Of a stretch of 64,000 bases of DNA, positions 43,383 through 57,700 are shown piece by piece. Each line of letters starts with the position of its first letter. Position 1 is the stretch's first letter. Source of the stretch: Siphonodentalium dalli (Eukaryota > Mollusca > Scaphopoda > Gadilida > Siphonodentaliidae). Both the position numbers and the translations under genes were made by a program. The stretch lies in contig CP136061.1 of NCBI GenBank assembly GCA_032622095.1, forward strand, positions 221,621,148 to 221,685,147, given 5' to 3'. Below the pieces are notes generated by a model that made no database searches, had not been told where the DNA came from, and was given only the letters and a program-made list of their open reading frames with translations.

Positions 43383-44009
43383 TTCTGGAACTGATTATGA
43401 TATAGAAAAAATTATCAAAGCAGTAACATTATACCAAATGTGTTGTAATATTTAAGGACAAATCAAATTTCTACCATACAAAGTTCATTAAAACAATACT
43501 GTATTATAGTTAGCTTTACTTTTACCTTCACATTATAAGTTATTATGGCGGATTGATGGTAACAACAAGGTCCGAGCCATCAATGTCAATCCATATAATT
43601 GTCAATCAACCAATAATGTATATGTTTCACCGACAATCCTGGTAATTCATTCAATTTGACATTTAATCTGGAAGAACAGTCAAAACATTCGGTTTCTCCA
43701 TCACATTGTTCAATGTAGAAGATGCCACGAAGCAGTCCAGCATGTAGTTGATGAATGGTTGTCTTGGTTTCCCTTATGTTGGGGGCTTAAGTCATTAACA
43801 GGATTTATTATGTGGCTTCCTGACCAAACAAAGATGATCATTCTTACTGGAGGCGGAAAATATTGACATGTGACATGCTAAACTTCAATTCTTGGTATGC
43901 TTATATTATATCAAGATTTCATTCCAAAATATTATATTTTCTTTCTGTCCAAACTTCTGAGTGTCAAAATTCCACAATATGATAAAAATCAATCTAAAAA
44001 AGACAAGAG

Positions 44010-44430
44010 GTTAAACCACTGTCATACCCTCACGGTGCCAAATTGAAACATGGGCATGACAGAACCCAAAATATAAAATAAGCAAAGGAGAATGACTCTA
44101 GAATGGATAAAGCAAACAATGTATTTTGAAAACAATCCTGATGGCGAACCTCTATACCAATTTTTTTTTTTTCGCGATCTGTTGAACCATGGCTGATATA
44201 TCTCCATGGACGGATGTAAAACCAAGATTTCCAGATAAACAAAGAAGGATAACACCAGAATGGAAAATGCGAACAACATCATTTTCCTCTCTTTTGAAAG
44301 CAGTCATGATAGTGAAGCTCCATACCAAATTTCATTGAGATCCAATGAACCATGGCTGACATATCTGCACGGACGGACAAAGACAATCCAGTATAGCCCA
44401 AATTTGTCTTTGAAAAGTCGGGGTATAAAA
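44010..44430. repeat. Two ~220-bp diverged direct repeats
   Basis: 'tgaaccatggctga(t/c)atatct(c/g)ca(t/c)ggacgga' and preceding blocks occur twice (about 44185 and 44345). The end 'agtcggggtataaaa' is inverse to 12455. Related sequence at 54265-54480. Confidence 0.6.
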
Positions 44431-45418
44431 ATATCAATCATCTAATAGTGGCGTGAGCCATATCGGTAATAGCACCATTATGACAAGACTGTGCCTCCTC
44501 CCTCAATGACACAATTGATATTTGGGTGCTGGGTTCATTTGTGTTTTATTGTCACTTCAGCTGCTATACCTTATTGGTATAGGAATAACTAGGCAGAGTT
44601 ATTTCATATTTTTCATTGATATATCACTCCACTGCACATAGAATATGGTAACCAACCGACAAACTTGTATGAATCACAATGCCAGAAATTTATCATTTAG
44701 TCATTTGAACCTTTGTTCTCAGGCAATAATATATGAATAAAAGGTCGCAGCACCCATATCCCCCGAAACGAGGCAAATTGTTGGGCAGTTGGCTTTTTTA
44801 AAGAACAATAAGCTCAAATTCTGGCAAAATTTTACTCCAACGAGAAGATGACATGCGTGTTCTCAAAGATGATACACACACCAAGTATCAAGAGATTCTT
44901 TTGAAGATCGCTCAAGTTATCATTTAGACAACAGATATCATTTCTGCATCTTATCAAATGTGAACCACATACAAAATTTAGTAATATTCTGTTGAATATT
45001 GCTCAAGTTATGATCAGGACAACCTGGACGGATGCACGGATGGACATGCTGATTATAATAGTCATCCAAAAATATTTTCTGGGGGGGGGGGGGACAAAAT
45101 TTTATTATGGGAGCGAGTTTTTTATTCACCCCCCCCCCCCCCCCACCCCCAAGACGTTGTACTTCAAGCACGGTAATATTATTCATTTGACTGCCTCAGT
45201 AATTGTTCGGAGGAAACACAGTCCAAATTATGACTAAAATGAAGCACAGTGAATTCAAACAAGAAATATCATGTGTCCATTCCATTTTTGTCCAAAATTC
45301 AAATCTGGATTTATTAAAAGCATCTGTTTGTTCTACCAGCACTGGATATTAATGAACAGGATTTACCCATCCGAGCATTACATAATTTGAATTCACTGTG
45401 CCCAGACTATATAGGCCG
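44431..45418 (-). other. Region beyond the EXT2 stop, probable 3' UTR in part
   Basis: A possible AATAAA on the - strand ('tttatt' at about 45309) lies about 110 nt past the stop. The transcript end is not certain. The rest is dispersed repeat. Confidence 0.35.
45066..45153. repeat. G-run and C-run forming a hairpin
   Basis: A run of about 13 G is followed about 50 nt later by a run of about 16 C, with 'acaaaattttatt' between. Run lengths may be inaccurate. Confidence 0.8.
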
Positions 45419-45769
45419 TTATAGACTCCCAATGTCGTTGAATTTCTTCAAAACACTCGGGAAGTTATCCTTGTATAGCACTGGATCTGCTCGAAACTCA
45501 ACGCTCTGTAATGGCATCATTCCGTAGATACTTGTGAATTTATTAATACAGTCTGATCGCTCCACCATGTGCGTAATGTCCGCCGATAAATTCTCCGTGT
45601 TTACACACTGCGGACATTTGAATTTCTTCCTCGGGGCGACTTTTATTGGAGCTTTTCCTGTGACATTTGCGATGAGGAAATTCATGGCGATGTCTTCGCA
45701 GTTCATGTGTTCATCGACCCAGTTTTTTATATCACCGGGCATCGATGTTGAGTATAAATAGCTGAAATA
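45419..45769 (-). CDS. EXT2: EXT2 coding exon 10 (terminal)
   Basis: This exon is 351 nt including the TAA at 45421-45419, acceptor ctcatttcag. It encodes [40 protein letters not shown] and ends FNDIGSL. The paired Cys (FKCPQC) and [12 protein letters not shown] match the conserved GT64 C-terminus. Confidence 0.97.
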   Translation of the reverse strand, partial: YFSYLYSTSMPGDIKNWVDEHMNCEDIAMNFLIANVTGKAPIKVAPRKKFKCPQCVNTENLSADITHMVERSDCINKFTSIYGMMPLQSVEFRADPVLYKDNFPSVLKKFNDIGSL

Positions 45770-48700
45770 CTGAAATGAGAAGAATAATATGACTATTAAT
45801 TCTTTTTTTATTAAATGGATTCTCAGTTATAAAACTATACGTTGGAATGGTCTAATAGGGGAGGAAATATTCAGCTAATAAGATCAACAAGCGTTTGTTG
45901 AACTTATTATCTGAACATTTCCTAAGAGAACTACTTGTCGATGAGTATTTTGTAATAGTGTTAATAATTAGCTGTTAGATATATTTATTTGTACACTAAC
46001 CATAACAATACAAGTTAACTAAATATAAAAAATTTACGATATTGTACAAGGGCTGGTTGGTTTTCAATAATGGATGTCTTCCTGTACATGTACCTCATTC
46101 TAAGATATAACATTTAAGTCCATTGATTTAATTGGAAATACTGGAAAACGTTATAAGTCAACACTTCATGCAATGCTCCCATTTAAACTTTTAAACTATT
46201 AAGAGCATACATCTAGTCTGCAAACAGGTTTATATTGAACGTAAATATTCACATTTATTTGATTCTGAAACAGGCCCATAGTGAGCTTATTTTAATTGTG
46301 TGCTTTTTAAAAATATATTTAATTAAATGTTTTTAAATCAAAATTTTTTTAAACTAACGCCATATAGCATAGAAAGGGTTAAAAATGTATTCGGGCTTCC
46401 AGACAATTTTTCAAAAGACCTATTTCAGTCTATGAAATAAAGTATTATATATACCTCTCAGATTATTAGACACGCTGACTCAGAATGAGCGTTTATTGCT
46501 TCAATGCGTGCGAACAAATTAGCAATTCTTATCGAAATGGCCATATATTGATCAGAATGGCACATTAGGATGTCCCTAACTCACATCTAGCTAGAAAATT
46601 GGTCCGCATTGATATTGATCTTTCTACTAATCTTCAAAGTTGCAGATTAAGTATATAACAAAATTGTACCTTGTGATAGTAAGCGGCCCCTGTTAGCACC
46701 ATAGATATGGAGTTGGTCCACTCAGATTCATAGCGCCACTTCATTGTAGCATTATCCCAGAGGTGCAGCCTTGATGGAAATCCCACGATTCTATCTGAAA
46801 ACTCTCTCCAAACCTGAAGACAAGATAAAACAACAAGATCATGTATACATATACTTGTCTGTTTGAGATAAAGTGGATTTATTAAATTACTGTTTTCGTT
46901 TTAAATAATTATTGGAACACCACCCATGAACTTGCTATTCATTAAATGGCAGTAAACTAGTCACATTTCTCTGCGCTATACATGCAGGTGTGAACAGGTA
47001 AACATTTAACAGTAGTTTTGTTTAGTGGCCAATGATATTAGAGCATTGCAGTGACACCGATCACTGAGTCAGCAGAATCAAACCTAAATGCAAATCCATC
47101 TACAATGGTGGACTATCCTTGGACATACCAAAGGAAATTTATATTAGACTACAGATAACAGAGATATACTGTTTATATGGAAAGATGTGGTTTTCATAGT
47201 CCACCAGCTCCCTCAGATAGGTTGAGATATGATAACAAACCTGATATCCAAATTCTAGTTCGTCAGCTGTCAACATGATGATGTCATCATCCAAGGCTAA
47301 TATACACTCCGTCTCAATCTCATCATACGCAAAGAATCTGGAAGCGAAAAAATATACACATTTGTATAAATGTACTGTTGGCAACACTACAAGCATGGAT
47401 GTAGGACCATATAAATACAGGTGGCAGGTTGGACAGGTTGTTGGGAGGAGGCTAGGGGATGAGGTTGTGAGGGAGCCCAAAATTTTAATCGCAAAAACTG
47501 AAATTTGCCTCGTAAAAATAATGAAGATCATTGTATGTTTCTAAAATTGTAAATCTTGGATTTAAAGTCAGCTAAAGAACGGATGCAATTCTGCATATTT
47601 TCACTGTCACTGAGATACTCAAAGATTCACAAATTCGTGCCAATGCATTCTCTTATATATGCGAGTCGACCATAGGTCGCCTCGCATATATAAGAGAATG
47701 CATTGGCTTAACACATTAAAAATTATAAAATTGTTAAAGAATGTAAGAAAAAATGGTAAAAAGTGTTAAAAACAGATTTTTTTTAGGCCAATGCATTCTC
47801 TTATATATGCGAGGCGACCTATGGTCGACTCGCATATATAAGAGAATGCATTGGCACAGGGCATAACTGTAACCATCACAATGTGGTCAATGAGCCGGTT
47901 CCAATGATATCCATATTTGTATGGTTCTATTGAGACAGACCGAAGATATTTTAGGCTGTTGAAGCTTTATTTGGCCGGTTTTGGCCGGTTTGTTGGGTAA
48001 AGGGTTAATATGTGCCCGATGTTTCACTTGATAGATAATTTTTAAATTTAAAATTAGTTTTTCCTCAAGGGAAGCCCGAAACTGAACTATATGGATTATT
48101 ATCCTCGGCCTTGTGTTATCAGGAGGGTTAAAATTTATTGTCCGTTTATTAGCCTACTCCGGTCAATCAGCGACTCCAGTCAATCAGCGCTCGGATTAGC
48201 TCACGCATGGATGCGTCCCGTGCAAATCCCGCGCTCTTAACAATTCATCTAGCCAGTTTTATTTCCGACTTTTAATAATAAGATTTGCGAGTCGCGGGGT
48301 TGGGAATGGCACCGCCATGGGAGGGATCTATGATAGTTCAGTTTCGGGCTTCCCTTGAGGAAAAACTAATTTTAATTTTAAAAATTATCTTTTTCCGCCA
48401 AGGAGAAGCCCTTCAACTGAACTATATGGATTAGAATGCAAGCCCAGGAGGAGGCAACGAGCAATAAATTTAATATTCCAGTTTGACGGGAATGTACTCT
48501 TCCAAACAGATTTCATGTAAATGTGATTTAGTCATGAATCAGCTTTGATATGTTTTGTGAAAGAGCTCATAAATTCAGATTCCAGCATTGCTCAAGCTTG
48601 TACCTCCCCCCTTGTCTTTTGGAATAAACATCCCAGGCAGTGCCATACCATACGTGCCAGCTACTAGTAGAAACCGAGCAGTAGAGACTTCTTCTTCTGC

Positions 48701-51700
48701 TGCTGCTGCTTTTCTCTCGTGTCCTGCGATGAGAGTGATGGCGGTATTTACTATTTATATCTTCCCAAATAGAAAGCGCTATAGACGGTACGCGACAGCG
48801 AGTCTTCCTCACACAGAACAGCCTCCAAAGGCTTGGGTGCTATTGTCCCAGAGGATTGGTTGCCCGAATCTCAGAGAACGGCACTCTGCCTGCCACGGTC
48901 TGCTGATGCAGGACCAGGGGGCGCAAACTGGTACAGCCCGAGGACTGGTACAGTTGTGCAAAGTTTGTGTAATTCATTGCAACAAGATTTGAAACATATC
49001 CTGTGATGAAGTTTTTACAAGAGATCGACCTGTGTCGTGTCCGTACGCAAAGCGAGTTCCCTAGGAACGACAGAATCCTTGACCGACAGTGGGAACCACC
49101 GTCGGCCCGAGATCCTGGCTCATCGTCGTCAAAGCCATCAGACGCCAGGAGAATTATAGAAACTAGAAAGCATGTCAGGATCGACGCCAGCAACAGAACA
49201 GCCTGCATCAGGTTGAGGTAAGGTACTAGAGGGAAGCCCACACTGGGAATGGCTCGAACGAGGAACAATTGCGCTCGCAGTTAGATTTTAAGGTGTTATT
49301 TCCCACCCCAAGGCCAAAATGGCGGAAAAAAAGGAAATTGAAAGGATCCATTTGACCAGGGAAAGCCCCCCCCCCCCCCACCGAATCTCCCAAATGCAGG
49401 TGGTCCTGACACGCTGACATAAACGTCGATGACATACCACTAGGATCCCCTGACGGCAGAGGAGCAGGCCTGGACGTATCACTTGGGATGACGTTTCCAG
49501 GGGGACAAGACCGACCCTCGTAATGGAGTGGGCCACGGCGCCGTGGGGAAGCGTCAGAAGGCCAGTTGGCTGGTGCGCTTTGTGCGGCACGGGACAACGA
49601 GGCTTCCCCACCCAGAACAGTCGCCAAAGGCGCGGGTGCTTGTGTCCTGGAGGATTGGTTGCCCGAATCTCCGGAGGACGGTACCCTGCCTCCCATGGTC
49701 TGCAGAAGACGGGGCTTGCAGCATGACCAGGGGGGACCGAATGGTTCCTGCCAGAGTTAAGACTGGTACGTTTGCTCAAAATGTAAAACCATGGACCAAT
49801 GGGCCCTCAACCAACTATGACAATATCGCGTATATTCATGAGCAACCCGTACGGCCATCAAAGTCGAATCTCGTTCGACTATAAGCAAGACAAGACATTC
49901 TGTTAGTTATTAGCAAGCATAATATACAAAACATTTGTTAGTTATTGCAAAACAAGGCTAATAAGGTAAATTCCGTTATTTACTATGGCCATGTGATCTT
50001 ACCTGCTAGAAATTAAACCGCAGGTAAGATACTGTCTTTTCTCGGCGAAGAGGACGATGAGATCCGATTTCTCCTGTGCAAGAACATAGCGGTGTCCTTG
50101 CTTACGGTGAGGAGAACGTTTTATACACTTACGGAAAGTCCGCAGATGGTGGAGCAGGCCTGGAATATCCCGAGGGAGTATGATTCCAGGGGGACAAGAC
50201 CCACTCTCGTAATGGAGTGGGCCACGGACCGTGGGGAAGAGTCAGAAGTCTCAGTCCTTCCCAGGAGACAGGAGCAATTGTTCACGCAGCCGTATGCAAT
50301 TTTCTAATTCACGAATATTAAACTGTGCACTGTTCCCTCTTGACAGAATGTGCATGGTCATAGTAATCATTGATTCAATATTAAACTATTGGAAGGTATA
50401 TATAAAATCGTTCCCATCGCAGTTAAATTATGGGAATGTGAAAGTGCCATGGAACATGCCTGTTTTGAGGTCTATCCCACAATGACATTGAATTTGAGAA
50501 AACACAACTGATGATTATACAGGCGCAAGTACATCCGTCTTCTGAATTGCGAGAGCAAATGAGAGCTCGAGCTGCGGTGACATCTGGGAAGAACTGAAGT
50601 CTGGTTGGCTGGTGCGCTGTTAGTGGCACATGACGAGTCTTCCCCACCCTAAGGCTCAGGAGCTGTGGCATTCGCCCTTGAAGATTTGTTTTCCAAATCA
50701 ACGATGGGAGCACCCCGCCAGTCACTGGTACTGGGCAGTGGTCATGCACAATATAAAGGCTTCTTTGGGAACGGCGCTTTATATGTGTGATGATACAAAT
50801 GCTTTCATTTGTGTTATTCATATAGGTTTTCTATTTACCAGATAATCATGGATATGTAGTAATAGAAAGAGAAGAGCCATGTTTTGGACTCTTTTGAAAT
50901 TGGCACTGGCAGGCCTGCCGAATGCAAAATAAATCTGAAGCCGTAACGCATTTGTCGGTTGTCTGGTTGTGCTTAGGTACCCATAGGTTACACAAACTGT
51001 TATATTCAGTATCACGAGAGCCACATACAACTTTGACGCGACCTAGATTTCACAACCTCCAGGTGAACCGAACCGTCGTTCGCCTCCCATACGCAGGCCT
51101 GCAGTGGTCGTGCGCAATATAAATAGAAACGCTGTTCATGTAACTGCACTTTATATGTGTGACCATACAAATGCTGTCCTTTCTGTTATTTGCCCGATAA
51201 TCAATTGGATATGAGGCAATAGAAGGAAAAGAGCCATGTGTTGGTCTCTGATGGAAATTATAGTGGCAGCGGCCCTGCGCAATATAAATGCATTTCCTGT
51301 AACTGTGCTTAATACGTGAGTGAAGGCTATTTGACATTTTATCTTTTCTATATGTGGAAATAGAAGGTAGAGAGCCAAGTGATGGACTCTGTTGGAAAGG
51401 CTATTGACAGTGCATCGGGGGCACATGACAATATAAATGCATAGTAGTTCACCTCGACTATTCACAGATTGAAAGCGCAGAAGTATGTCGGTATCAGTGA
51501 AAATTTACGCCATATTGATATAGTCAGTTCGTATGTCATTGAGCCTTTGAGGCACTGATACCCTTGTACTAGTATGGAACAATTATGGCTGGCCATACCT
51601 GTTTTTAAGCTCACCATTTTGTATCATTTAAATTCGTAATTTGAATGTATCTACAAACACTATATCTGAGGATAACAGTTCAGATGAACATTGTCTATTT

Positions 51701-54700
51701 GTTACAGTGAACACGTGGAAATGTCAAACATCAAAATCATCAAAAGTATAAACATTGATTGACTGAAAATTTATTGAGACACTGGCTAGCCAATGAATCA
51801 TTTCAACACTGCGACCATGCTAGGTCACACGGATATGGTGACATGCCACAAGTAGGCCAGCCAAAGGCTCGCATCCAAAAATTTCTCCAAAGAGATCTGA
51901 CCACGGACGGAAGTATCCTTGGATATTTAAGCAAACTATAGCTGAAGGTTCAGGCTACTGCATTTGCATATCTGTGCAGTCATGGAACAGGGAAGCCCAT
52001 TCTGCAAAAGACATTGAGTGATTGCAAAGAAACAGACACAATTGTCGCCGAAATAACGACAGAGTACCGATATGAATTGATGGAGATCGCCATTCGACAA
52101 TGTGAACTCAGGCTTCAAGATTCGACGAGAATCACCGAATCGATTCCCGTAATGATTCTCACAAAACTTTACAATTTTCAGTGCCTCATGACTGACATGA
52201 TTCAGCATTTGATTCTCCCAAAATTAAATGTATTTTGAGCCCTGGAACTTGAAAATCCTTGGTGCCCAATCAAACCAGTTGCACGATTCGTAGCAAGCGG
52301 ACACTGTCAGTAATACTGGACAGACATGTAAAGAAAGAGACTATTCAAGAGACACAGTATTATTTGAACACAATAATGCTATAATACTATACTAGTATGT
52401 TATAACAAACATAATCTCATTGTTTCCAACGATTGTTCCGATAATACAATGAGGGAAAGGAAATGGAATCGCAAGAACAGAGTCAGAATTTCAAATAAAT
52501 ATCTTGAAGTCGATGTAACGTTTGCGACGTTCCAAGTATCCAAATACGAGCCCTCATGTTAATATAATAGTAAAACATTCGGGCTAGCTAAGATATGCAA
52601 AAATTAATCGGTAAGCACAATTAATTATAACGACATGTTGTATATGTACAATGATGTTCTGTGATAATCATTTACCAAATGTCGGTTAAGTTTCAGTCGC
52701 TCAACTTCAACTTACAATTAGTTGAATTAGTTGAGGCAAAAGAAATTTCATTGGATTACAAGTTCTATCTTGTTTATTAATACATGTAAATTATCGCCAA
52801 AAGGAGACATTTCTGTCCTGGCCAACTTTCTGCGCACTAACAGAGCTGTTGCATATACGATTAGGTAGTGTACATGAAATGAACGTAGCAAGAAGTCGGC
52901 ATCATGAAATATAGTTAGCACGAAATTAGGAGACTTCGCATACCGTACCACGTGGACTCAGAAATCGGACGATTCATGCCACCGTATATGTTGCACAATA
53001 ATGCAATATAGGTTCGCTACAAGTAAACGATGTGCGTCTGTAGTCATTGTCAAAATGGCCATCAATGGCGAAGTTCACAACGTGATTTTGTCGATTCCAA
53101 TTCCAAATTTTTTCGAGATAAAATGGGTCGATAAAAACACGGAATATTTATAAATAGCGTTGCGCATACTATGAAACGAAGAGTTTCTGCGCGAACTTAA
53201 AAATATTAAACGACCGGGTAAGCAACGGATAAATTGCAAGTTTGTTATCAACAATAAATATTGAGTTGATAAACTCGCAATAGAGAAATACTTCCTTTAG
53301 TTAACACCACGTCTGATAGGTCCAAGGAGAGAAATAAAACTGGCTAGATGAATTGTTAAGAGCGCGGGATTTGCACGGGACGCATCCATGCGTGAGCTAA
53401 TCCGAGCGCTGATTGACCAGAGTCGCTGATTGACCGGAGTAGACTAATAAACGGACAATAAATTTTAACCCTCCTGATAACACAAGGCCGAGGATAATAA
53501 TCCATATAGTTCAGTTGAAGGGCTTCTCCTTGGCGGAAAAAACTAATTTATTTAATAACGGGCATTATCACTCCATTGTTGCATCTGTGTATATACACTC
53601 ATTTAAAGTATTTCATAGCATGCTTATGAATATTATGTTTTATATAATAGACAAGTGCATGACACAGAGTATACCCTACGAAGGGTGGATTTTGGCGGTG
53701 GTTTACTAATTTTCTGAGGTGGCTTAACCCTTTCATGATGGGTGCTGCACTGGTGCATTATCTTATATGCGAGTCTCCCATAGGGAGCCTCACATATATA
53801 AGAGAATGAACTGGCTTCCAGGACAAGATCAATATTAGGCCAATGCATTCTCTTCTATATGAGAGGCTCCCTATGGGAAACTCGCATATATAAGAGAATG
53901 CATTGGCACAGGGTTTTCGCAAAAATTTTCATGAAGCTCCAGTCATGAAAGGGTTAATTCGGCCTGTTATGACTGGAAAAAATCTAATGCATGTGGATAT
54001 TCTTCATCTATAGTGGTTCATGACTATACCAAAAATCATTCACCAAACTAAAGGAACCCATTTCCATATTATCAATATTCAAATTCAGTAATTGCCACAC
54101 ACCACCTGCCATCTTGAGGGATTTAACGTATAATAAGATAATTGTACCTGTTACTTAGTTTGTTCTGCCGCGTCTGGATTACTTTCACTGGCTTCCCAAT
54201 GTTTGGCCAAGCTGTTTCTAAAATAAGAAAATAGAGAGGTCAGCTAGAGTTACATGTAGATGAAACAAGAGGTTGCACCGGAGTGCTGGCATACCCCCAC
54301 GATGGCAAATTAAAACCGACAAAGTATGGTTGAGATATCTGCTGGGATGGAAAAACACCCAACATTTGTCATATAAAACAAAGATAATAAATCTAGAACG
54401 GAAAACATGAACAAAACAATTGAATACTCAACTGATTGCCATCATAGTAGTGAACAACATCCATACATCATTGATATATTAACCCTGCCAATTATATACT
54501 GTGTATCCTCTGTCAGCTATTCCTTTTTTGACCTACTTTTCAATCCAGTCACGCGAAATTGTGCAAGCACTATTGTGTGCCACAATTCAAATGACTGATA
54601 TTTCAATGAGAGTAGAAATAACTTACGAGGAGGTGGGCTCTTCTTCTGATTGTTCCACACGACGACGACCTTAGATAGACTGGGAGCCTTAGCAACCTGT

Positions 54701-57700
54701 TTTATCACCTGGTAGAGAGACTCCAGCCTATCGTATGTCAGGACCACAGCAGTGAAGCCCTGAGAGTTTGTTGGGTGTAGCGGCAAGAAGAGAGGGTTAG
54801 ATGCGGCATTCTGAAAACAAAGAAAATGTTATAGAGGTAAAAGAATTACTCCGGAAAACTAATTAAGAATCAAGAGAGTGAGCTTGCAAAATACATGAGG
54901 GAAACTAAAACTTCTTGTTTCATAGTCAGGCATCTATATATATAAAAGAGTAGGATCTGTCTGTCTGCCTGGATTTTTCTCCCAGACCCCTGGACCGATT
55001 TCAACCAAATTTGGTGTGGTGACTCGGGGTACCCTGGTGGATGTTATAATGCTCAGGAAAAATGAGCATATTACTTACAGAAAAAAGTCAATACAAGTGC
55101 AGAAGGATTCTTATACATTGGAGGGAAATGTTCAACTAATAAGTTCAACAAATGACCTATGGTTGTTGAACTTATTACTTGAACATTTCCTAAGGCAACT
55201 ACTCATCAATGACTATTTAGTAAAGAAATGGCTAAGGAGAGTCCATAAAACCAAATATGCAAATAGCGTGTATGTCATTTGCAGAATGAGGTTCCCAGAG
55301 GGTGAATTTAGTGATGCTATCCTGCATTGCAGACTAGCATACCAAATTCACCCTCTGGGAACCTCATTCTGCTTAGGCATCAACTGCTATGGGAGACCTT
55401 GGTTCTGATTGAAGTTGGTGATGTTCACCTATTATTCACCTCGATTTTGCATATTTTCTTCTGCAAATTAGGGGATATAGAAACTTCCCAGAAGGGGAAA
55501 AGTATTTGAGACTATGTAGATAGTTCCCAGAAGATGTGGCCTAAGCAGAATGAGGTCCCCAGAGGGTGAATTTGGTGATGCTACCCCACATTGCGGGATA
55601 GCATCACTAAATTCTCCCTCTGGGAACCTCATTCTGCAAATGACAGACACACTATTTGCAGGCTTGCATAAAACAATCATACTCTTACCGGTCTGGGAAT
55701 TTCATTCCAGTACTCGTATTTCTTGGATGTGTGTGGATGAACCCTTTCATTCAGGATATTCAGCGTTGTCTTGGTTATTGCACTCATTGACGAGAGGTAT
55801 TTCTCATAAAGGAATTTAACTTGCTGTCGCATCTCATGGATTCTAGGTGTAGAATAGTTAGATAGTATGCCCAATGTCTCATTTATCTGTTCTTCCCTAA
55901 CCAGCACAACAGCACTGGAAAAAAAAGATTAGAGATGGCATCAGGTCAGGGTGACAGGGTTAGAAAAAAACCCAAAAGATAAAAAAATAACAACATTAAA
56001 TGGACTCTTCCACACAGTTCTAAAAGTATAAAATGGTCCATTCTATACTTGTAGGGATGATCAGAAATTAATAGTAACCCTTCCATGACTGGAGCTTCCT
56101 GAAATTTTACGAAAACCCTGTGCCAATGCATTCTCTTATGTATGCGAGTCTCCAATAGGGAGCATTGAATATATAAGAGAATACATTGGCCCTATCAATA
56201 TTTACATTGACCTTGTAAGTCCTCATATATGCGACGCTCCCTATGAAAGACTCACATATATAAGTGAATGCACTGGCACAGAATCTTTAATGCTGCACAA
56301 TCCAGCTTCCGTCATGAAAGGGTTAAAGTGGCAAATGGGGATAAAACAGTTCCACTTGTAGTGATGAAAGCTCCATGCAGAGTTTAGTCCCCTACACACG
56401 ACTTACCGCCGCCCGCACCTACACGTAACGTGAAGAAATGTCACATTTATTTATTTGAGATATGTGTAGGTTACAGTTCATTCTGCATTATTCTGAGAAA
56501 AAGAACTGTCTATATTCATTTGAAATTGTCTAGATCAAGCCGGAATTAATTGTAACTGACAAAACACTTCAATAAAAAATGATATATTTTAATTAAGAGA
56601 ATACACATGCCGGCAGTGTTCAGACATAGCGTAGCGAGGGACTGAACTCAGTTTTGTAGCTTGATAGGGATGTTGAAGGTTTAAAGAGAGTGTATCTCTT
56701 CTGAGCAGACCTGTTAACCCTCCCGGATTGTGCGGGAGACTCCCGGATTTGAGCACGATCTCCCGCACACCCGGACAGGCATGACAATCTCCCGGATTGT
56801 GCGAACAATGTTGATTTTATTACCCCAGATTAATCATGGGTGTTAATTGCCACAATGATGTCACAGTCGGATATCAGGAATGTGTTGATAGCCTGTCTAC
56901 TGGTCAAATAGATAAAATAAAGAGATTATTTTTTGTGATTTTCTACAGCAGCTCAATCAGCAGGGGCACCGGACAATAAAACAACAAACACCTTCTAAGT
57001 TTTATTGTACGGGGTCACCAGACAGAACAAAGGTGACCTGTTCTCAATTAGCAACCCACTAGAGATAAGCCCTGAAGTTATATGAAACTACCATTAAAGT
57101 TTATTGGTCTGATAAAATTCAAAATAAGCGCATGTTCTGGGTTTAAACTTTCGGAATCCGTTCCTGAGTTGTACTTTTTAATGTGACATTTGAATTCTCG
57201 CGAGATATAATGAAATCGAAAGTAGTTTACAGTTTAATATTGATATACGTACTCTTACGTAGCTTACAATATTTCCTCTATAATGAGACAATAAAAGTAA
57301 AAACTACACAGTAAATGTTTTTCTTAAGAATGCTTGTTAATTTGCCATCAAACTTGCATGTTTCTGTGCGATAGCTGATCATATTTTTAATTTTTGTTGT
57401 CAAAATTATGAAAATGCAAAAGGAATCTGAAGGAAATATTTTTTTAAAAATCTCCCGGATGTTGACCACAATCTCACGGAAAATCATGACCAATCTCCCG
57501 GAAACTATTTTGTGAGGTTAACAGGTCTGCTTCTGAGCCATAATTACAATCATTTAATCATACGAAATCACAGTCGAATTACAAAACAATTTGATGACAT
57601 AATTTGAATTACAAAACAATTTGGTCACAGAAACTGAATGTAGGACTCTGCTTTGCATCATCCTACAGCCATTTGTTGTCAAATTCTACTATACACTCCG

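Noticed and set aside
49226-49884. Overlapping 118-163 residue frames on both strands
   Set aside because: They lie in the repeated, less AT-rich core of the 5.15 kb element. No recognisable domain, and frames on both strands are equally open.
51936-52238. Possible short gene (frames on both strands)
   Set aside because: Opposed frames overlap fully, there is no recognisable protein, and the position is inside the 5.15 kb element.
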